64,000 nucleotides of DNA from Paenibacillus sp. W2I17 (GTDB taxonomy: Bacteria > Bacillota > Bacilli > Paenibacillales > Paenibacillaceae). Where the stretch lies: the NCBI RefSeq assembly GCF_030815985.1, contig NZ_JAUSXM010000001.1, positions 620,001 to 684,000 on the forward strand, given 5' to 3'. The notes beneath the pieces were generated by a model that had not been told where the DNA came from, searched no databases, and was given only the letters and a program-made list of their open reading frames with translations. The position numbers were made by a program, and so were the translations under genes. Shown here one piece after another: positions 36,996-46,335 of the stretch; the stretch's first letter is position 1; the number at the start of each line of letters is the position of its first letter.

Positions 36996-37089
36996 TGTTG
37001 TACATTTTTCGAATTTGAACGGGACCTAATCCAGATAAGTGGGACTAATCATTTACACGATAATATTTAGTTAACTCACGTGCTTAACT

Positions 37090-38106
37090 CTATTTTTGCT
37101 CACGTGGAGCAGCAGCCGAAGCCCGTATGCGCAGTTCTGATGGTAGAATAACGGTTTGGGCCTCGGAAGGGGCCTTGCCCTCAATTCGGTCAATCAGCAT
37201 CTGTACCCCTCGAAATCCAAAATCATATGCGGGCTGTGCAGCTACGGTCAGAAAAGGGTCAAAGGCGGAAGCCAGATCCAGATCGTCGAAACACACAACA
37301 GAAATGTCTTCTGGTACACGCAGTCCTCGTTTGCGCAAAAGCCGAATGACCCCAATGGCCAGCATGTTGTTGGCGGCAAAAATGGCTGTTGGTTGATCCG
37401 GTTGAGAGAGTAGTCGATCCAGTCCCTCTTCATCGCTGAAATCCCGGTATCCCGTTCGAAGCACAAGCTCGGGATCGATATCAGCTCCGACCTCACGCAA
37501 ACCCGCTATATAACCTTCCTCCCGCAGTCTGGCGGTAGAAACCTCCGAAGAACCATTGACCAGTGCAATGCGCCGGTGCCCCAATTGCACCAGATATCGG
37601 ATCAGTTCAATTGCGCCTTCCCGGCTATCTCCGGCAATGATATCTGACGTAATGCCAGGTACGGTGCGGTCCAGAAAAACAAACGGAATGTGACGTTCCT
37701 GCAGCTGTTTCAGATGTTGGAGAGAACGATCTCCCGCTGGGGCAAAGAGTACACCATCCACGCGAGTAGACAGAATCGCATCTACGTAATCCTTTTCCTT
37801 ATTGTAATCCTCGTCGCTATTGCCGAATAAAAGACGGTACCCACGAAGATGGGCTGCATCTTCAGCACCACGCGCCAGTGTTGTATAAAAAGGATTGGTA
37901 ATATCCGTAATGAGCAGGGAGAGCATCTGGGTTCGTTGAAGCACAAGGCTGCGTGCATTGGAGTTCGGGATGTAACCCAGTTCGTCGATCACCTGTTGCA
38001 CACGTTCACGTGTCGCGGAACTTATGCGGCCTGTATGATTAATGACCTTGGAGACCGTCATGGCGGAGACGTTGGCTTTTTTGGCAATATCGTAAATGGT
38101 AATCAT
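37090..38106 (-). CDS. LacI-family regulator divergent from the fucose genes
   Basis: A 338-residue repressor-type protein with the N-terminal helix-turn-helix YDIAKKANVSAMTVSKVINH, a hinge at NARSLVLQRT and a ligand-binding domain containing ITDITNPFYTTLARGAE, PFVFLDRT and FAANNMLAIG. It is divergent from fucI-rhaB-fucA, and two palindromes lie in the shared 415-base region, so it probably controls L-fucose use. The ligand is inferred from position only. Confidence 0.85.
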   Translation of the reverse strand: MITIYDIAKKANVSAMTVSKVINHTGRISSATRERVQQVIDELGYIPNSNARSLVLQRTQMLSLLITDITNPFYTTLARGAEDAAHLRGYRLLFGNSDEDYNKEKDYVDAILSTRVDGVLFAPAGDRSLQHLKQLQERHIPFVFLDRTVPGITSDIIAGDSREGAIELIRYLVQLGHRRIALVNGSSEVSTARLREEGYIAGLREVGADIDPELVLRTGYRDFSDEEGLDRLLSQPDQPTAIFAANNMLAIGVIRLLRKRGLRVPEDISVVCFDDLDLASAFDPFLTVAAQPAYDFGFRGVQMLIDRIEGKAPSEAQTVILPSELRIRASAAAPREQK

Positions 38107-38186
38107 TAGAATCTAACCTTTCCGCAACATAGTCTTACCATTCTATAGGATAATGCCAATTGACAGCAAGATAGGCTCATGCTATG

Positions 38187-38214
38187 TTAGGGTTACCGAT
38201 AACCCTAAAGGGTT
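38187..38214. promoter_or_regulatory. overlapping palindromes, probable LacI-type operator of the fucose locus
   Basis: TTAGGGTTA (38187-38195) and TAACCCTAA (38200-38208) are perfect inverted arms around CCGA, keeping a central CG. AACCCT-AA-AGGGTT (38201-38214) forms a second palindrome sharing the right arm. They lie about 80 bases from the regulator start and 310 bases from fucI. Confidence 0.55.
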
Positions 38215-38336
38215 CTGAACGTCTTTACTACATAAACCATTTTGTTAAATTTGCTCATGCACGTTCCATTTTCTTGAATAGAGGAACTACATACATAGCT
38301 AATTAATGAAGTGGTTTATTGGTATTTTTTCAAATA

Positions 38337-38350
38337 TGTAAACGCATTCA
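38337..38350. promoter_or_regulatory. candidate CcpA site (cre) upstream of fucI
   Basis: TGTAAACGCATTCA matches TGWAANCGNTNWCA except at one position. It lies 170 bases upstream of fucI in the long intergenic region, which otherwise shows no gene. Confidence 0.5.
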
Positions 38351-38521
38351 ATAACAAGTAAGGCTCTTGATAATCTGTGTATGTAACTCGTGCGCGCCAC
38401 TCGGGTATCGGTTGTATTTCCGTCAATTATCTCAATCCAATCACACTGCACATGGATCAGACAGAAGGTTTCTCAATTCAACCCAAATTCTATGAAACGA
38501 ATTGAAGGAGGACATTCCAGT

Positions 38522-40312
38522 ATGACACATCAGGATTATCGTTATAAGCAGGCTTTCCCCAAGATTGGTATTCGTCCCACGATTGATGGAAGACGCAAGG
38601 GTGTTCGGGAGTCACTGGAAGAGCAAACGATGCGGATGGCGACATCTGTTGCCGAACTGCTTGCAGCTGAACTGCGTTATCCTGACGGCTCCGCGGTAGA
38701 GTGTGTTGTGGCCGAGACCTGTATTGGCGGAGTTGCCGAAGCTGCCGCAGCATCAGAACTATTCAGCCGTTCCAACGTTGGCGTAACGATCACCGTGACA
38801 CCATGCTGGTGTTATGGTACGGAAACGATGGATATGTCACCATCCACTCCAACAGCTATCTGGGGGTTTAACGGAACTGAACGTCCGGGTGCTGTATATC
38901 TGGCGGCAGTTCTCTCTGCCCATGCACAGAAGGGGATTCCGGCCTTTGGGATCTATGGAGAGGATGTTCAGGACGGAGGGGATATAACAATTCCCGATGA
39001 CGTGCGTGAGAAATTGCTTCGGTTCAGCCGTGCGGGTCTTGCAGCCGCGACCTTGAAAGGGCAAGCCTATCTGTCCATTGGATCGGTATCCATGGGGATT
39101 GCAGGCTCAATTGTGAACGATTCATTTTTTCAGGAATATCTGGGCATGCGCAACGAATATGTGGATATGAGCGAACTCACTCGTCGTATCGAAGAAGAAA
39201 TCTACGATCCTGAGGAGTATAAGCTCGCACTGGCCTGGGTGAAGGAGAATTGTAGTGAAGGTCCGGACAACAATGCTGCCCATCTGCAAACGGATCGCAA
39301 ACGCAAAGAGTACGAATGGGAAACCGTTGTGAAAATGACCCAAATCGTGCGTGACTTGATGGCTGGCAATCCAAGATTGGCAGAGCTTGGTTTTACAGAG
39401 GAATCGATGGGTCACCACGCGATTGTATCCGGCTTCCAGGGACAACGGCAGTGGACGGATCATTCACCTAACGGAGATTTTCTGGAGTCGATATTAAACT
39501 CTTCCTTTGACTGGAATGGCAAACGTGCGCCTTATCTGGTTGCAACGGAGAATGACAGCCTGAACGGGGTATCGATGTTATTCGGTTCGCTGCTCACACA
39601 TACGGCACAGATCTTTGCTGATGTGCGTACGTATTGGAGTCCGGATTCGGTACAGCGTGTGACGGGGCACCAGTTGGAAGGAAACGCAAAGGATGGCATT
39701 CTGCATCTAATCAACTCCGGGTCCGCAGCTTTGGATGGCACTGGGCAACAGTCCAGAGATGGTAAGCCTGTACTCAAGCCATTCTGGGAAATTACAGATG
39801 AGGAAGTTCAGGACTGTTTAAAAGCAACATCGTGGAGACCGGCATCCGTAGAGTATTTCCGCGGGGGCGGCTATTCAGCGGATTTCCTGACCAAAGGTGG
39901 CATGCCTGTAACGATGACACGTCTGAATTTGGTTAAAGGACTGGGACCAGTGTTGCAAATCGCTCAGGGTTACACAGTCGATCTGCCTGAAGATGTGCAT
40001 GATACGCTGGATCAGCGGACAGACCCAACCTGGCCATCCACCTGGTTTGCACCTGTTCTAACCGGATCTGGAGCGTTTACTTCCGTATACGAAGTCATGA
40101 ATCAATGGGGCGCCAACCATGGCTCCATCTCGTATGGACACATCGGTGCTGATCTGATTACACTCGCTTCTATGCTTCGCATTCCGGTAAATATGCATAA
40201 TGTACCTGAAACGGAAATTTTCCGTCCGCGTGCATGGGGATTGTTCGGCACAAGTGAGCCGGAGAGTGCAGATTACCGTGCTTGCAGTGTATTTGGTCCG
40301 TTGTATCGTTAA
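38522..40312 (+). CDS. fucI: L-fucose isomerase
   Basis: A 596-residue Mn-dependent isomerase converting L-fucose to L-fuculose, cytosolic and hexameric in known cases. The N-terminus [22 protein letters not shown] is diagnostic. The middle and C-terminal domains contain [25 protein letters not shown] and [18 protein letters not shown] sequence, and length matches the family. The ATG at 38522 follows GGAGGAC; the frame is open further upstream but without a ribosome site. First gene of fucI-rhaB-fucA. Confidence 0.93.
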   Translation: MTHQDYRYKQAFPKIGIRPTIDGRRKGVRESLEEQTMRMATSVAELLAAELRYPDGSAVECVVAETCIGGVAEAAAASELFSRSNVGVTITVTPCWCYGTETMDMSPSTPTAIWGFNGTERPGAVYLAAVLSAHAQKGIPAFGIYGEDVQDGGDITIPDDVREKLLRFSRAGLAAATLKGQAYLSIGSVSMGIAGSIVNDSFFQEYLGMRNEYVDMSELTRRIEEEIYDPEEYKLALAWVKENCSEGPDNNAAHLQTDRKRKEYEWETVVKMTQIVRDLMAGNPRLAELGFTEESMGHHAIVSGFQGQRQWTDHSPNGDFLESILNSSFDWNGKRAPYLVATENDSLNGVSMLFGSLLTHTAQIFADVRTYWSPDSVQRVTGHQLEGNAKDGILHLINSGSAALDGTGQQSRDGKPVLKPFWEITDEEVQDCLKATSWRPASVEYFRGGGYSADFLTKGGMPVTMTRLNLVKGLGPVLQIAQGYTVDLPEDVHDTLDQRTDPTWPSTWFAPVLTGSGAFTSVYEVMNQWGANHGSISYGHIGADLITLASMLRIPVNMHNVPETEIFRPRAWGLFGTSEPESADYRACSVFGPLYR

Positions 40313-40333
40313 AATAAAGTTCCATTCCTGTCA

Positions 40334-40371
40334 AACGCCATGTTCCTTATGAAATGAGGTAACATGGCGTT
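40334..40371 (+). other. intercistronic hairpin between fucI and the kinase gene
   Basis: AACGCCATGTT pairs perfectly with AACATGGCGTT (11 bp), with CCT/AGG able to extend inward. It is followed by CTCTTG rather than a T tract, so it is a weak terminator or an mRNA-stabilising or processing structure. Confidence 0.6.
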
Positions 40372-40436
40372 CTCTTGAAAGCTGTGTTCAGAACTCGAAT
40401 ACGGCTTATCGCGTAGAGTTAAGGAGGCTTGAAAAA

Positions 40437-41927
40437 ATGGGCGATCAAGCAACACATGTGCTTGCTGCCGATTACGGCGCTGGGAGTGGACGCGTAGTCC
40501 GGGGTTCTTTTGATGGAAGCAGACTCTCGTTACAAGAAGTGCATCGCTTCAACAATGAACCCGTGCAGCTGGGGGACGGATTGTATTGGGATTTCTTGCG
40601 ACTTTTTCATGAATTAAAACAAGGCATTGTGAAAGGGACGCAAGGCATCTCTCCATCGGTCCGTTCTATAGCAGTGGATACGTGGGGAGTGGACTATGGA
40701 CTGGTGGATGGTGCAGGAAGGTTGTGCTCGAACCCGCGTCATTATCGGGAAACACGCAATGCACAGTGGATGGAAGAAGTTCTGCACATGGTGAAAGAAG
40801 AAGAACTGTACTCCATGTCCGGCGTTCTGCCGCAGCAGATCAATACAGTATTTCAACTGCTAGGCAGTGTACGAGAGCAGACCGAAGGTTTGCGTCCGGA
40901 TGTGCGCATGTTATTTATGCCGGATTTATTTCACTATTATCTGTCTGGTCAGCAGGCTTGTGAGTATACGATTGCAAGTACCAGTGGGCTGTTGCATGCA
41001 GGCGAGGCGCGTTGGAATGAAAATCTGATCGGGCGTCTCGGTATACCGGAAACATTATTTCCAAAACTCGTTCAACCCGGTACCGTGCTGGGTGATTTAA
41101 CAAATGAGTTGTGCGCCGAGTTACGGACTGGACCGCTGCAGGTAGTCTCTGTGGGATCACATGATACGTCATCTGCCTTGGCAGCGATTCCTGCGATGGA
41201 TTCGGATTTTGCTTTTATCAGCTGTGGAACTTGGTCTCTTATGGGTGTGGAGCGTGATACACCTGTATTGGATGACCGAAGTCGTGCATTAGGATTCACC
41301 AATGAAGGGACGGTAAGTGGAAAAGTACGTACCCTGAAAAATCGTTCAGGCTTGTGGCTGCTACAGGAATGCAAACGGCAATGGGAGCGGGAGAATCAAC
41401 CTTTTACACATGAAGAACTGATTCAATTGGCTACCTTGGCAACGCCGCATCAAAGTTATGTATCGCCGGGAGATGGCGTGTATTTGGCGCCAGGAAATAT
41501 GTCTGAACGAATACGGCAACAATGCAGTCTCACTGGACAGACTGTGCCTGAAACGACTGGAGCGATTGTACGCTGCATTCTGGAAAGTCTTGCACTGGAA
41601 TTCAGACAGACGCTGGATGAACTGCAGTTGGTTACAGGTACAAGACCTCGTGTCATTCATATGGTTGGTGGTGGTGTACACAATCGACTATTATGCCAGT
41701 TTACAGCTAATGCAGCTGGTGTCTCGGTGGTGGCAGGCCTGGCAGAGGCGACTTCAGCCGGGAATTGCATGCTGCAATTCCTTGCGCATGGAGAAGTGAG
41801 TAGCTTGGCCGAGGTACGGGAGGTCATGTCTGCTTCCTTTTCCCCCGAGACCTATGAGCCTGAGGATACAGAGCTGTGGCAGGAAGCTTATGAAAACTAC
41901 CAAAGTCTAAATCAAATCAAAAGGTAA
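40437..41927 (+). CDS. FGGY-family kinase, rhamnulokinase-like, probable L-fuculokinase
   Basis: A 496-residue sugar kinase with VLAADYGAGSGRVVRGSFDG at the N-terminus (RhaB-like phosphate loop), AVDTWGVDYGLVD, FISCGTWSLMGVE and HMVGGGVHNRLLCQFTANA. Sequence style is that of rhamnulokinase, which also accepts related deoxyketohexoses. Position between fucI and fucA makes L-fuculose the expected substrate (ATP to L-fuculose-1-phosphate). AAGGAGG precedes the ATG. No rhamnose isomerase is nearby. Confidence 0.85.
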   Translation: MGDQATHVLAADYGAGSGRVVRGSFDGSRLSLQEVHRFNNEPVQLGDGLYWDFLRLFHELKQGIVKGTQGISPSVRSIAVDTWGVDYGLVDGAGRLCSNPRHYRETRNAQWMEEVLHMVKEEELYSMSGVLPQQINTVFQLLGSVREQTEGLRPDVRMLFMPDLFHYYLSGQQACEYTIASTSGLLHAGEARWNENLIGRLGIPETLFPKLVQPGTVLGDLTNELCAELRTGPLQVVSVGSHDTSSALAAIPAMDSDFAFISCGTWSLMGVERDTPVLDDRSRALGFTNEGTVSGKVRTLKNRSGLWLLQECKRQWERENQPFTHEELIQLATLATPHQSYVSPGDGVYLAPGNMSERIRQQCSLTGQTVPETTGAIVRCILESLALEFRQTLDELQLVTGTRPRVIHMVGGGVHNRLLCQFTANAAGVSVVAGLAEATSAGNCMLQFLAHGEVSSLAEVREVMSASFSPETYEPEDTELWQEAYENYQSLNQIKR

Positions 41928-41997
41928 TAAATAGATTCAATGCAATGAGCATTGACGCAAAATGCTAAAAAGAAAAGTATGAGGAGTGGTGAGCAAC

Positions 41998-42660
41998 ATG
42001 TCTGAACAACAAGTAAGGGAAGAGTTAACGAAGTATGCTCGGAGAGCAGTTGCTCAAGGACTGGTGGTCGGACCCGGTGGGAATCTGAGCGCTCGCTCTG
42101 GCGGAACGATGTTGTTGTCTCCGAGCGGTTATGCACTTGAAGACCTGGAACCGGACGAGTGGATTGCTATTGATATCGAGACAGGAGAGACTCGTGCGGG
42201 ATCAACACGTCCGTCTTCCGAAGTATTAATGCATCTGTACAGTTATCGTGTGAATCCTGATATCCAAGCCATTGTGCATACGCATCCGGCATATACGATC
42301 GCACTTAGTCTCGTTTTCGATGAATTGCCACACTTGTTCCCTGATCAGTCCGCCTTGGTAGGTGATATCGGATTTGTTCCATACGTTCTGCCAACGACGA
42401 AGCTTCTTGCCGATGCAGTCTCAGCAAAGGTAGAAGAACATACGGCACTCATTCTCGTCAATCACGGATTGGTTACGACCGGTAAAAACCTCCGCGAAGC
42501 CTATTACCGCACTCAGGTGGTGGAAGAAAGCGCGAAGGTATATATGATCGCCAAGGCAGCGGGGGAACCCAAAGTGTTAACCGCTGAAGAATATAAGGAA
42601 ATTCAATCGCTTGAAAGTGAAGCCTACCGTGTGCAGTTATTGCAACAACTCAAGTCTTAA
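41998..42660 (+). CDS. fucA: L-fuculose-phosphate aldolase-like class II aldolase
   Basis: A class II aldolase/adducin protein of about 220 residues that should split L-fuculose-1-phosphate into dihydroxyacetone phosphate and L-lactaldehyde. Metal ligands are visible in AIVHTHPAYTIAL and ILVNHGLVT. GPGGNLSARSGG and RPSSEVLMHLYSYR are the substrate-phosphate and catalytic segments. The start is somewhat uncertain: GAGGAG is 11 bases from ATG 41998 and only 2 from GTG 41989. Third gene of the fucose operon. Confidence 0.85.
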   Translation: MSEQQVREELTKYARRAVAQGLVVGPGGNLSARSGGTMLLSPSGYALEDLEPDEWIAIDIETGETRAGSTRPSSEVLMHLYSYRVNPDIQAIVHTHPAYTIALSLVFDELPHLFPDQSALVGDIGFVPYVLPTTKLLADAVSAKVEEHTALILVNHGLVTTGKNLREAYYRTQVVEESAKVYMIAKAAGEPKVLTAEEYKEIQSLESEAYRVQLLQQLKS

Positions 42661-42727
42661 TCGGAGATTAATCATTCGTCAAAACATGACATGAAACTGG
42701 ACAATCCACTATTTTTCTCGACAACTA

Positions 42728-42755
42728 TTGCATAACCTGAAATACCGAGTATAAT
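42728..42755 (+). promoter_or_regulatory. promoter of the 116-residue hypothetical gene
   Basis: TTGCAT, a 16-base spacer and a perfect TATAAT, about 38 bases before the ATG. Confidence 0.6.
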
Positions 42756-42792
42756 ACTTGGTAAATAGAACGAAAAGGGGATGCAATAAACG

Positions 42793-43143
42793 ATGAAAAC
42801 ACATGCTGAATTGAACTCACTTCTTGTTGACGATTATCTGGATCTCCTGAACATTGCGAAACAGCTGGGTGATGACGAATGGAAAGATGCTATTCTGCAA
42901 GCATTGAAGGAAGAAGTCGATGCGAATCATCATCTGGATTCTAAAGAGGTAAGACAGGATTTATGGATTCAATTTGAAGGCATTAATGAACAAATGCATG
43001 ATCTGTTAATGCAACTGAAGCATGCCGACAGTCCTGAGGAGAAAGAGCAGATTATTGAAATGATCTGGGGATTAAAAGTAGACCGTCATGCGATCACACG
43101 TAAACTTGAAACCATGAGCCGTGCCAGCGCTGGGCATCAATAA
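42793..43143 (+). CDS. hypothetical helical protein
   Basis: A soluble acidic protein of 116 residues not assigned to a family. It is rich in Leu, Glu, Asp and Gln and predicted largely helical (DDYLDLLNIAKQLGDDEW, then heptad-like QLKHADSPEEKEQIIEMIWGL). No signal peptide, cysteine or catalytic motif is seen. It has a clear promoter, an AAAAGGGG ribosome site and its own terminator, so it is expressed as a single gene. It might be a small regulatory or DNA-associated protein; nothing in the sequence proves this. Confidence 0.7.
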   Translation: MKTHAELNSLLVDDYLDLLNIAKQLGDDEWKDAILQALKEEVDANHHLDSKEVRQDLWIQFEGINEQMHDLLMQLKHADSPEEKEQIIEMIWGLKVDRHAITRKLETMSRASAGHQ

Positions 43144-43165
43144 GCTCTAGGTTGATTATACATTG

Positions 43166-43220
43166 AAAACCCGCGTGTTTCCTGGGATTATCCCCTAGGT
43201 AGCACGCGGGTTTTGTTTTT
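43166..43220 (+). terminator. intrinsic terminator after the 116-residue gene
   Basis: AAAACCCGCGTG/CACGCGGGTTTT, a 12-bp perfect outer stem with an inner CCTGGG/CCC-AGG stem, followed by GTTTTT. Confidence 0.88.
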
Positions 43221-43245
43221 GCTTTAATTGTTATTCTATACTTTA

Positions 43246-43426
43246 AGTGAGTGTTCAAAAAGGTCGGTTTTCAGTACCGAGAAGATGGGATGAAGCTAGA
43301 AATGGAGTAGCGGAGCGTAGGGAAAACTACGTGAGCAACGGACAGTTCGGGTGAATCCCATATTCGATGCTGATGATGCCACTAGGCATCATTCGTAATC
43401 AAAAGCGGACTTTTTGAACTACCTCT
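43246..43426. repeat. MITE-like element, copy 1
   Basis: About 180 bases with terminal inverted repeats. The left end has GTTCAAAAAGGTCGGTTTT, and the right end reads, on the other strand, GTTCAAAAAGTCCGCTTTT. Inside are GATGATGCC-ACTA-GGCATCATT and CGTAGGGAAAACTACG hairpins. No open reading frame of note. It ends immediately before the azoR stop codon. It is nearly identical to copy 2 at 59.3 kb; a target duplication could not be settled. Confidence 0.8.
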
Positions 43427-43427
43427 C

Positions 43428-44054
43428 TTAAAACTGTTTTGCGAAAGTGCGTGCTTGCTCGATAGCTTGTTGCTTAATCTCATCTGCACGGTCTTTATAT
43501 TGATTGTGCCCTTCAACAAAAATGCCATCAAGCTTCGGCACGCCGAGGAAAGACATGATAATGCTTAAGTAACGATGACCGGATTCCATCTGAGCCGCTG
43601 GGCCTTCGGAATAAATGCCACCGCGAGCCTGAATATGCAGTGCTTTTTTATCAGACAGCAGTCCGACAGGACCTTGTTCGGTATAACGAAATGTTTTGCC
43701 AGCTACGCAGATCGAGTCCACATAAGCCTTCAGAATAGGAGGGAACGAGAAGTTCCACATCGGGGTTACAAAAACATATTTATCTGCTGAGGCAAATTGA
43801 TCCGACAGTTCATTCAAACGGCTTACTTTGGTCTGCTCTTCGGAAGTCAGATCACTACCCGATTGCAGTTTGCCCCAACCACTGAAGACATCCGCATCGA
43901 TATGGGGGATATCCGAGCGATACAGATCGAGGTGAACAACCTCATCAGAAGGGTGACTTTCACGATACGCATCAATAAATGCTTTGCCCGTAGCCATGCT
44001 GAAGGAGGTTTCATGATCATGAGGATGGGCAGTAATATACAATAAGGTAGACAT
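43428..44054 (-). CDS. azoR: FMN-dependent NADH-azoreductase
   Basis: A flavodoxin-fold quinone/azo reductase of 208 residues. It shows [17 protein letters not shown] at the phosphate-binding loop, [18 protein letters not shown] and [15 protein letters not shown], all typical of AzoR. It uses NADH to reduce azo bonds and quinones and likely protects against thiol-reactive quinones. The ATG at 44054 is preceded by AGAGGAAG; the longer open frame upstream (54 residues) lacks a ribosome site and family similarity. The stop codon abuts the end of a MITE-like repeat. Confidence 0.9.
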   Translation of the reverse strand: MSTLLYITAHPHDHETSFSMATGKAFIDAYRESHPSDEVVHLDLYRSDIPHIDADVFSGWGKLQSGSDLTSEEQTKVSRLNELSDQFASADKYVFVTPMWNFSFPPILKAYVDSICVAGKTFRYTEQGPVGLLSDKKALHIQARGGIYSEGPAAQMESGHRYLSIIMSFLGVPKLDGIFVEGHNQYKDRADEIKQQAIEQARTFAKQF

Positions 44055-44283
44055 GCAGTTCTTCCTCTCTGTGCGATTAATGGGGTGAAGCGATCTTGGC
44101 AATGATGAAGCGACCGCAGTAGTATGCATCGTTTCCCCCGTTTTATACGTTAGAAAGGCATATGAATAATTGATTATGATACTGTATTGGATGCTATATA
44201 GTGACCAGATACTCAATCCATGTATAATATACAGGACGAGTATTTATTTTCCAAAGACAATAGGATGAGTGAGATGAGCGCAC

Positions 44284-45228
44284 ATGGGAATGGACCTGGA
44301 GAAGCAACGATTAAGCATTGAAGCAGCGAAATTGTATTATCAATCCGATTATAGCCAGCAGGATATTGCCGCAAGGTTGGGCGTGTCGCGTCCAACGGTG
44401 TCAAGATTACTTCAGTACGCCAAAGATCGCGGATACGTCCGGATTGAAATTATGGACCCGTTGGAGGATATCGACATCATTGCCGGAAAACTTAAGTCGA
44501 AATATGATCTGGATACGGCACTTGTGTGTTTTGCCCCGTTGAAGAGTGATGAGGAAATACAGAAGCATATCAGTAAACGAGCAGCGGATTATCTTCAAGA
44601 GACGGTTCAGGATGCAGATATTATCGGGGTGACTTGGGGAACAACCATGCATGCTGTAGCACGCCAACTTCGTCCCAAGCAGGTTAAAGGTGTCGAAGTC
44701 GTACAATTGAAGGGGGGCGTAAGCCACTCCCATGTCAATACCTATGCCGCTGAGATTGTTCATTTGTTCGCTGAGGCATTCCATACGGTACCAAGGTATC
44801 TGCCGCTGCCTGTGATTTTCGACAACATTGAAGTAAAAAACATGGTGGAAGCGGATCGACATATCGGCAGAATCGTGGAACTTGGCAGACAGGCCAACAT
44901 TGCTTTGTTTACCGTGGGTACTGTGAAGGAAGATGCATTATTGTTCAGGCTCGGTTACTTCAATGAAGAAGAGCAACAATTGCTGATGAACTCCGGTGCA
45001 GGTGACATTTGTTCACGCTTTTTCGACGCGGAAGGTCAGTTGATCAGTGAAGAGATTAACAGCAGAACCGTTGGAATTGATCTAGCCGAGTTGAGAAATA
45101 AGGAAAAATCAATTCTTGTTGCCGGGGGGCAACGCAAAATTGAAGCCATTCATGCGGCTCTTAAAGGTCATTACGCAAATATTCTGGTCACGGACCAGTA
45201 CACAGCGCAGGCATTACTTCGATTTTAA
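44284..45228 (+). CDS. deoR: SorC-family deoxyribonucleoside regulator
   Basis: A 314-residue regulator of the SorC type, not the E. coli DeoR type. The N-terminal helix-turn-helix is YSQQDIAARLGVSRPTVSRLLQYA. The sugar-phosphate-binding domain (about 60-310) contains IIGVTWGTTMHAVA and VAGGQRKIEAIHAALKG. B. subtilis DeoR represses the deo operon and is relieved by deoxyribose-5-phosphate. Placement upstream of deoC-nupC-deoB-deoD-pdp and an operator-like palindrome before deoC support the same role. The ribosome site is weak (GAGATGAG). Confidence 0.88.
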   Translation: MGMDLEKQRLSIEAAKLYYQSDYSQQDIAARLGVSRPTVSRLLQYAKDRGYVRIEIMDPLEDIDIIAGKLKSKYDLDTALVCFAPLKSDEEIQKHISKRAADYLQETVQDADIIGVTWGTTMHAVARQLRPKQVKGVEVVQLKGGVSHSHVNTYAAEIVHLFAEAFHTVPRYLPLPVIFDNIEVKNMVEADRHIGRIVELGRQANIALFTVGTVKEDALLFRLGYFNEEEQQLLMNSGAGDICSRFFDAEGQLISEEINSRTVGIDLAELRNKEKSILVAGGQRKIEAIHAALKGHYANILVTDQYTAQALLRF

Positions 45229-45341
45229 TCTCAAATTTAATTTCAAATGGATATGGATGACAACATCTGCCACGCAAAAGGGGCGGATGTTTTGCTTTTT
45301 TAGGAAGAAAATATAACGAAGAAGAAATACAAGTGTAACTG

Positions 45342-45386
45342 TGAACAAAAGTTCAAGTTGATTTTTACATATGTTCATGTTAGTGT
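45342..45386 (+). promoter_or_regulatory. promoter and DeoR-operator-like sites before deoC
   Basis: TGAAC-AAAA-GTTCA (45342-45355) is a perfect inverted repeat just upstream of a -35-like TTGATT (45358-45363). An extended -10, TGTTAGTGT, ends at 45386, and a further TGTTCA half-site lies between them. A palindrome plus a half-site near the promoter resembles the arrangement described for the B. subtilis deo operator. Confidence 0.5.
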
Positions 45387-45429
45387 AAGGGTATAGAAAA
45401 TAACTAGTTCAGATAAGGGAGAGATTCAA

Positions 45430-46104
45430 TTGACTACACCACAATTAGCTAAAATGATCGACCATACGTTGCTTCGTGCGGACGCAACGCAAAGTGAAAT
45501 GGCCAAGTTAACCGAAGAAGCAAAGCAATATCAGTTTGCTTCCGTATGTGTTAACCCAGGCTGGGTTGCTTATGCTGCTGAGCAGTTGCAGGGTTCTGGC
45601 GTAGATATCTGCACCGTTATTGGTTTCCCTCTGGGAGCATCTACATCGGAGACAAAAGCTTTCGAAACGAAAGATGCGATTGCTAAAGGTGCAACTGAAG
45701 TCGATATGGTCATCAACATCAGTGCTTTGAAAGATGGCAAAGATGATTACGTTGAACAAGATATTCGTGCTGTTGTTGAAGCGGCTGCGGGTAAAGCTTT
45801 GGTGAAAGTTATTATTGAAACTTGTCTGTTGACGGATGAAGAGAAAGTACGTGCTTGTCAGGCAGCTGTGCGAGCTGGAGCTGATTTTGTTAAAACTTCT
45901 ACAGGCTTCTCCACAGGTGGAGCAACGCCAGAAGATATCGCTTTGATGCGTCGTACTGTAGGTCCTGATGTTGGCGTTAAAGCTTCCGGTGGCGTGCGTA
46001 GCCTGGAAGATATGCAAAAAATGATCGAAGCGGGTGCGACTCGTATCGGTGCTAGTTCTGGCGTGAAGATTATGCAGGGCGAACAGTCTTCATCGTCTTA
46101 CTAA
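45430..46104 (+). CDS. deoC: deoxyribose-phosphate aldolase
   Basis: A 224-residue class I aldolase that cleaves 2-deoxyribose-5-phosphate to glyceraldehyde-3-phosphate and acetaldehyde. Family features are [11 protein letters not shown] at the N-terminus, [23 protein letters not shown] and the Schiff-base lysine region [15 protein letters not shown], followed by [11 protein letters not shown]. The start is TTG with GGGAGAG 8 bases upstream. First structural gene of the deoxyribonucleoside cluster. Confidence 0.94.
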   Translation: MTTPQLAKMIDHTLLRADATQSEMAKLTEEAKQYQFASVCVNPGWVAYAAEQLQGSGVDICTVIGFPLGASTSETKAFETKDAIAKGATEVDMVINISALKDGKDDYVEQDIRAVVEAAAGKALVKVIIETCLLTDEEKVRACQAAVRAGADFVKTSTGFSTGGATPEDIALMRRTVGPDVGVKASGGVRSLEDMQKMIEAGATRIGASSGVKIMQGEQSSSSY

Positions 46105-46153
46105 GCAAAAGCATCTTATCAAGAAAAAAGCTTAATAAATAAAAGTAATGTTA

Positions 46154-46194
46154 TATTCTCTGTACTTGGGCGTTCGACTCAGGTACAGGGAATA
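46154..46194 (+). other. 16-bp hairpin between deoC and nupC
   Basis: The arms run from 46154 to 46169 and 46179 to 46194 (TATTCTCTGTACTTGG with TCAGGTACAGGGAATA), pairing throughout with a few G-T pairs. The loop is GCGTTCGAC. No T tract follows, so it is more likely an mRNA processing or stability element than a terminator. Confidence 0.6.
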
Positions 46195-46229
46195 CAGCTT
46201 ACACTTGTATTTTAAATAACGGAACTAAT

Positions 46230-46243
46230 TGTAAGCGCTTCAT
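46230..46243. promoter_or_regulatory. weak CcpA-site-like sequence before nupC
   Basis: TGTAAGCGCTTCAT has the perfect core AAGCGCTT seen in many cre sites but departs from the consensus in its last bases. It lies about 95 bases before nupC. Confidence 0.35.
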
Positions 46244-46335
46244 AAGTTTTCTGAAAGATTACTGATAAGAATGCTTAAGAGTCCTTTGAGCTGAATTTTC
46301 ACATCCGGCTTAACTACCTTCAAAGGAGAAATCAA

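Noticed and set aside
36867..37070. 67-codon open frame after the epimerase-like gene
   Set aside because: It runs through an intrinsic terminator and lacks a ribosome site and domain.
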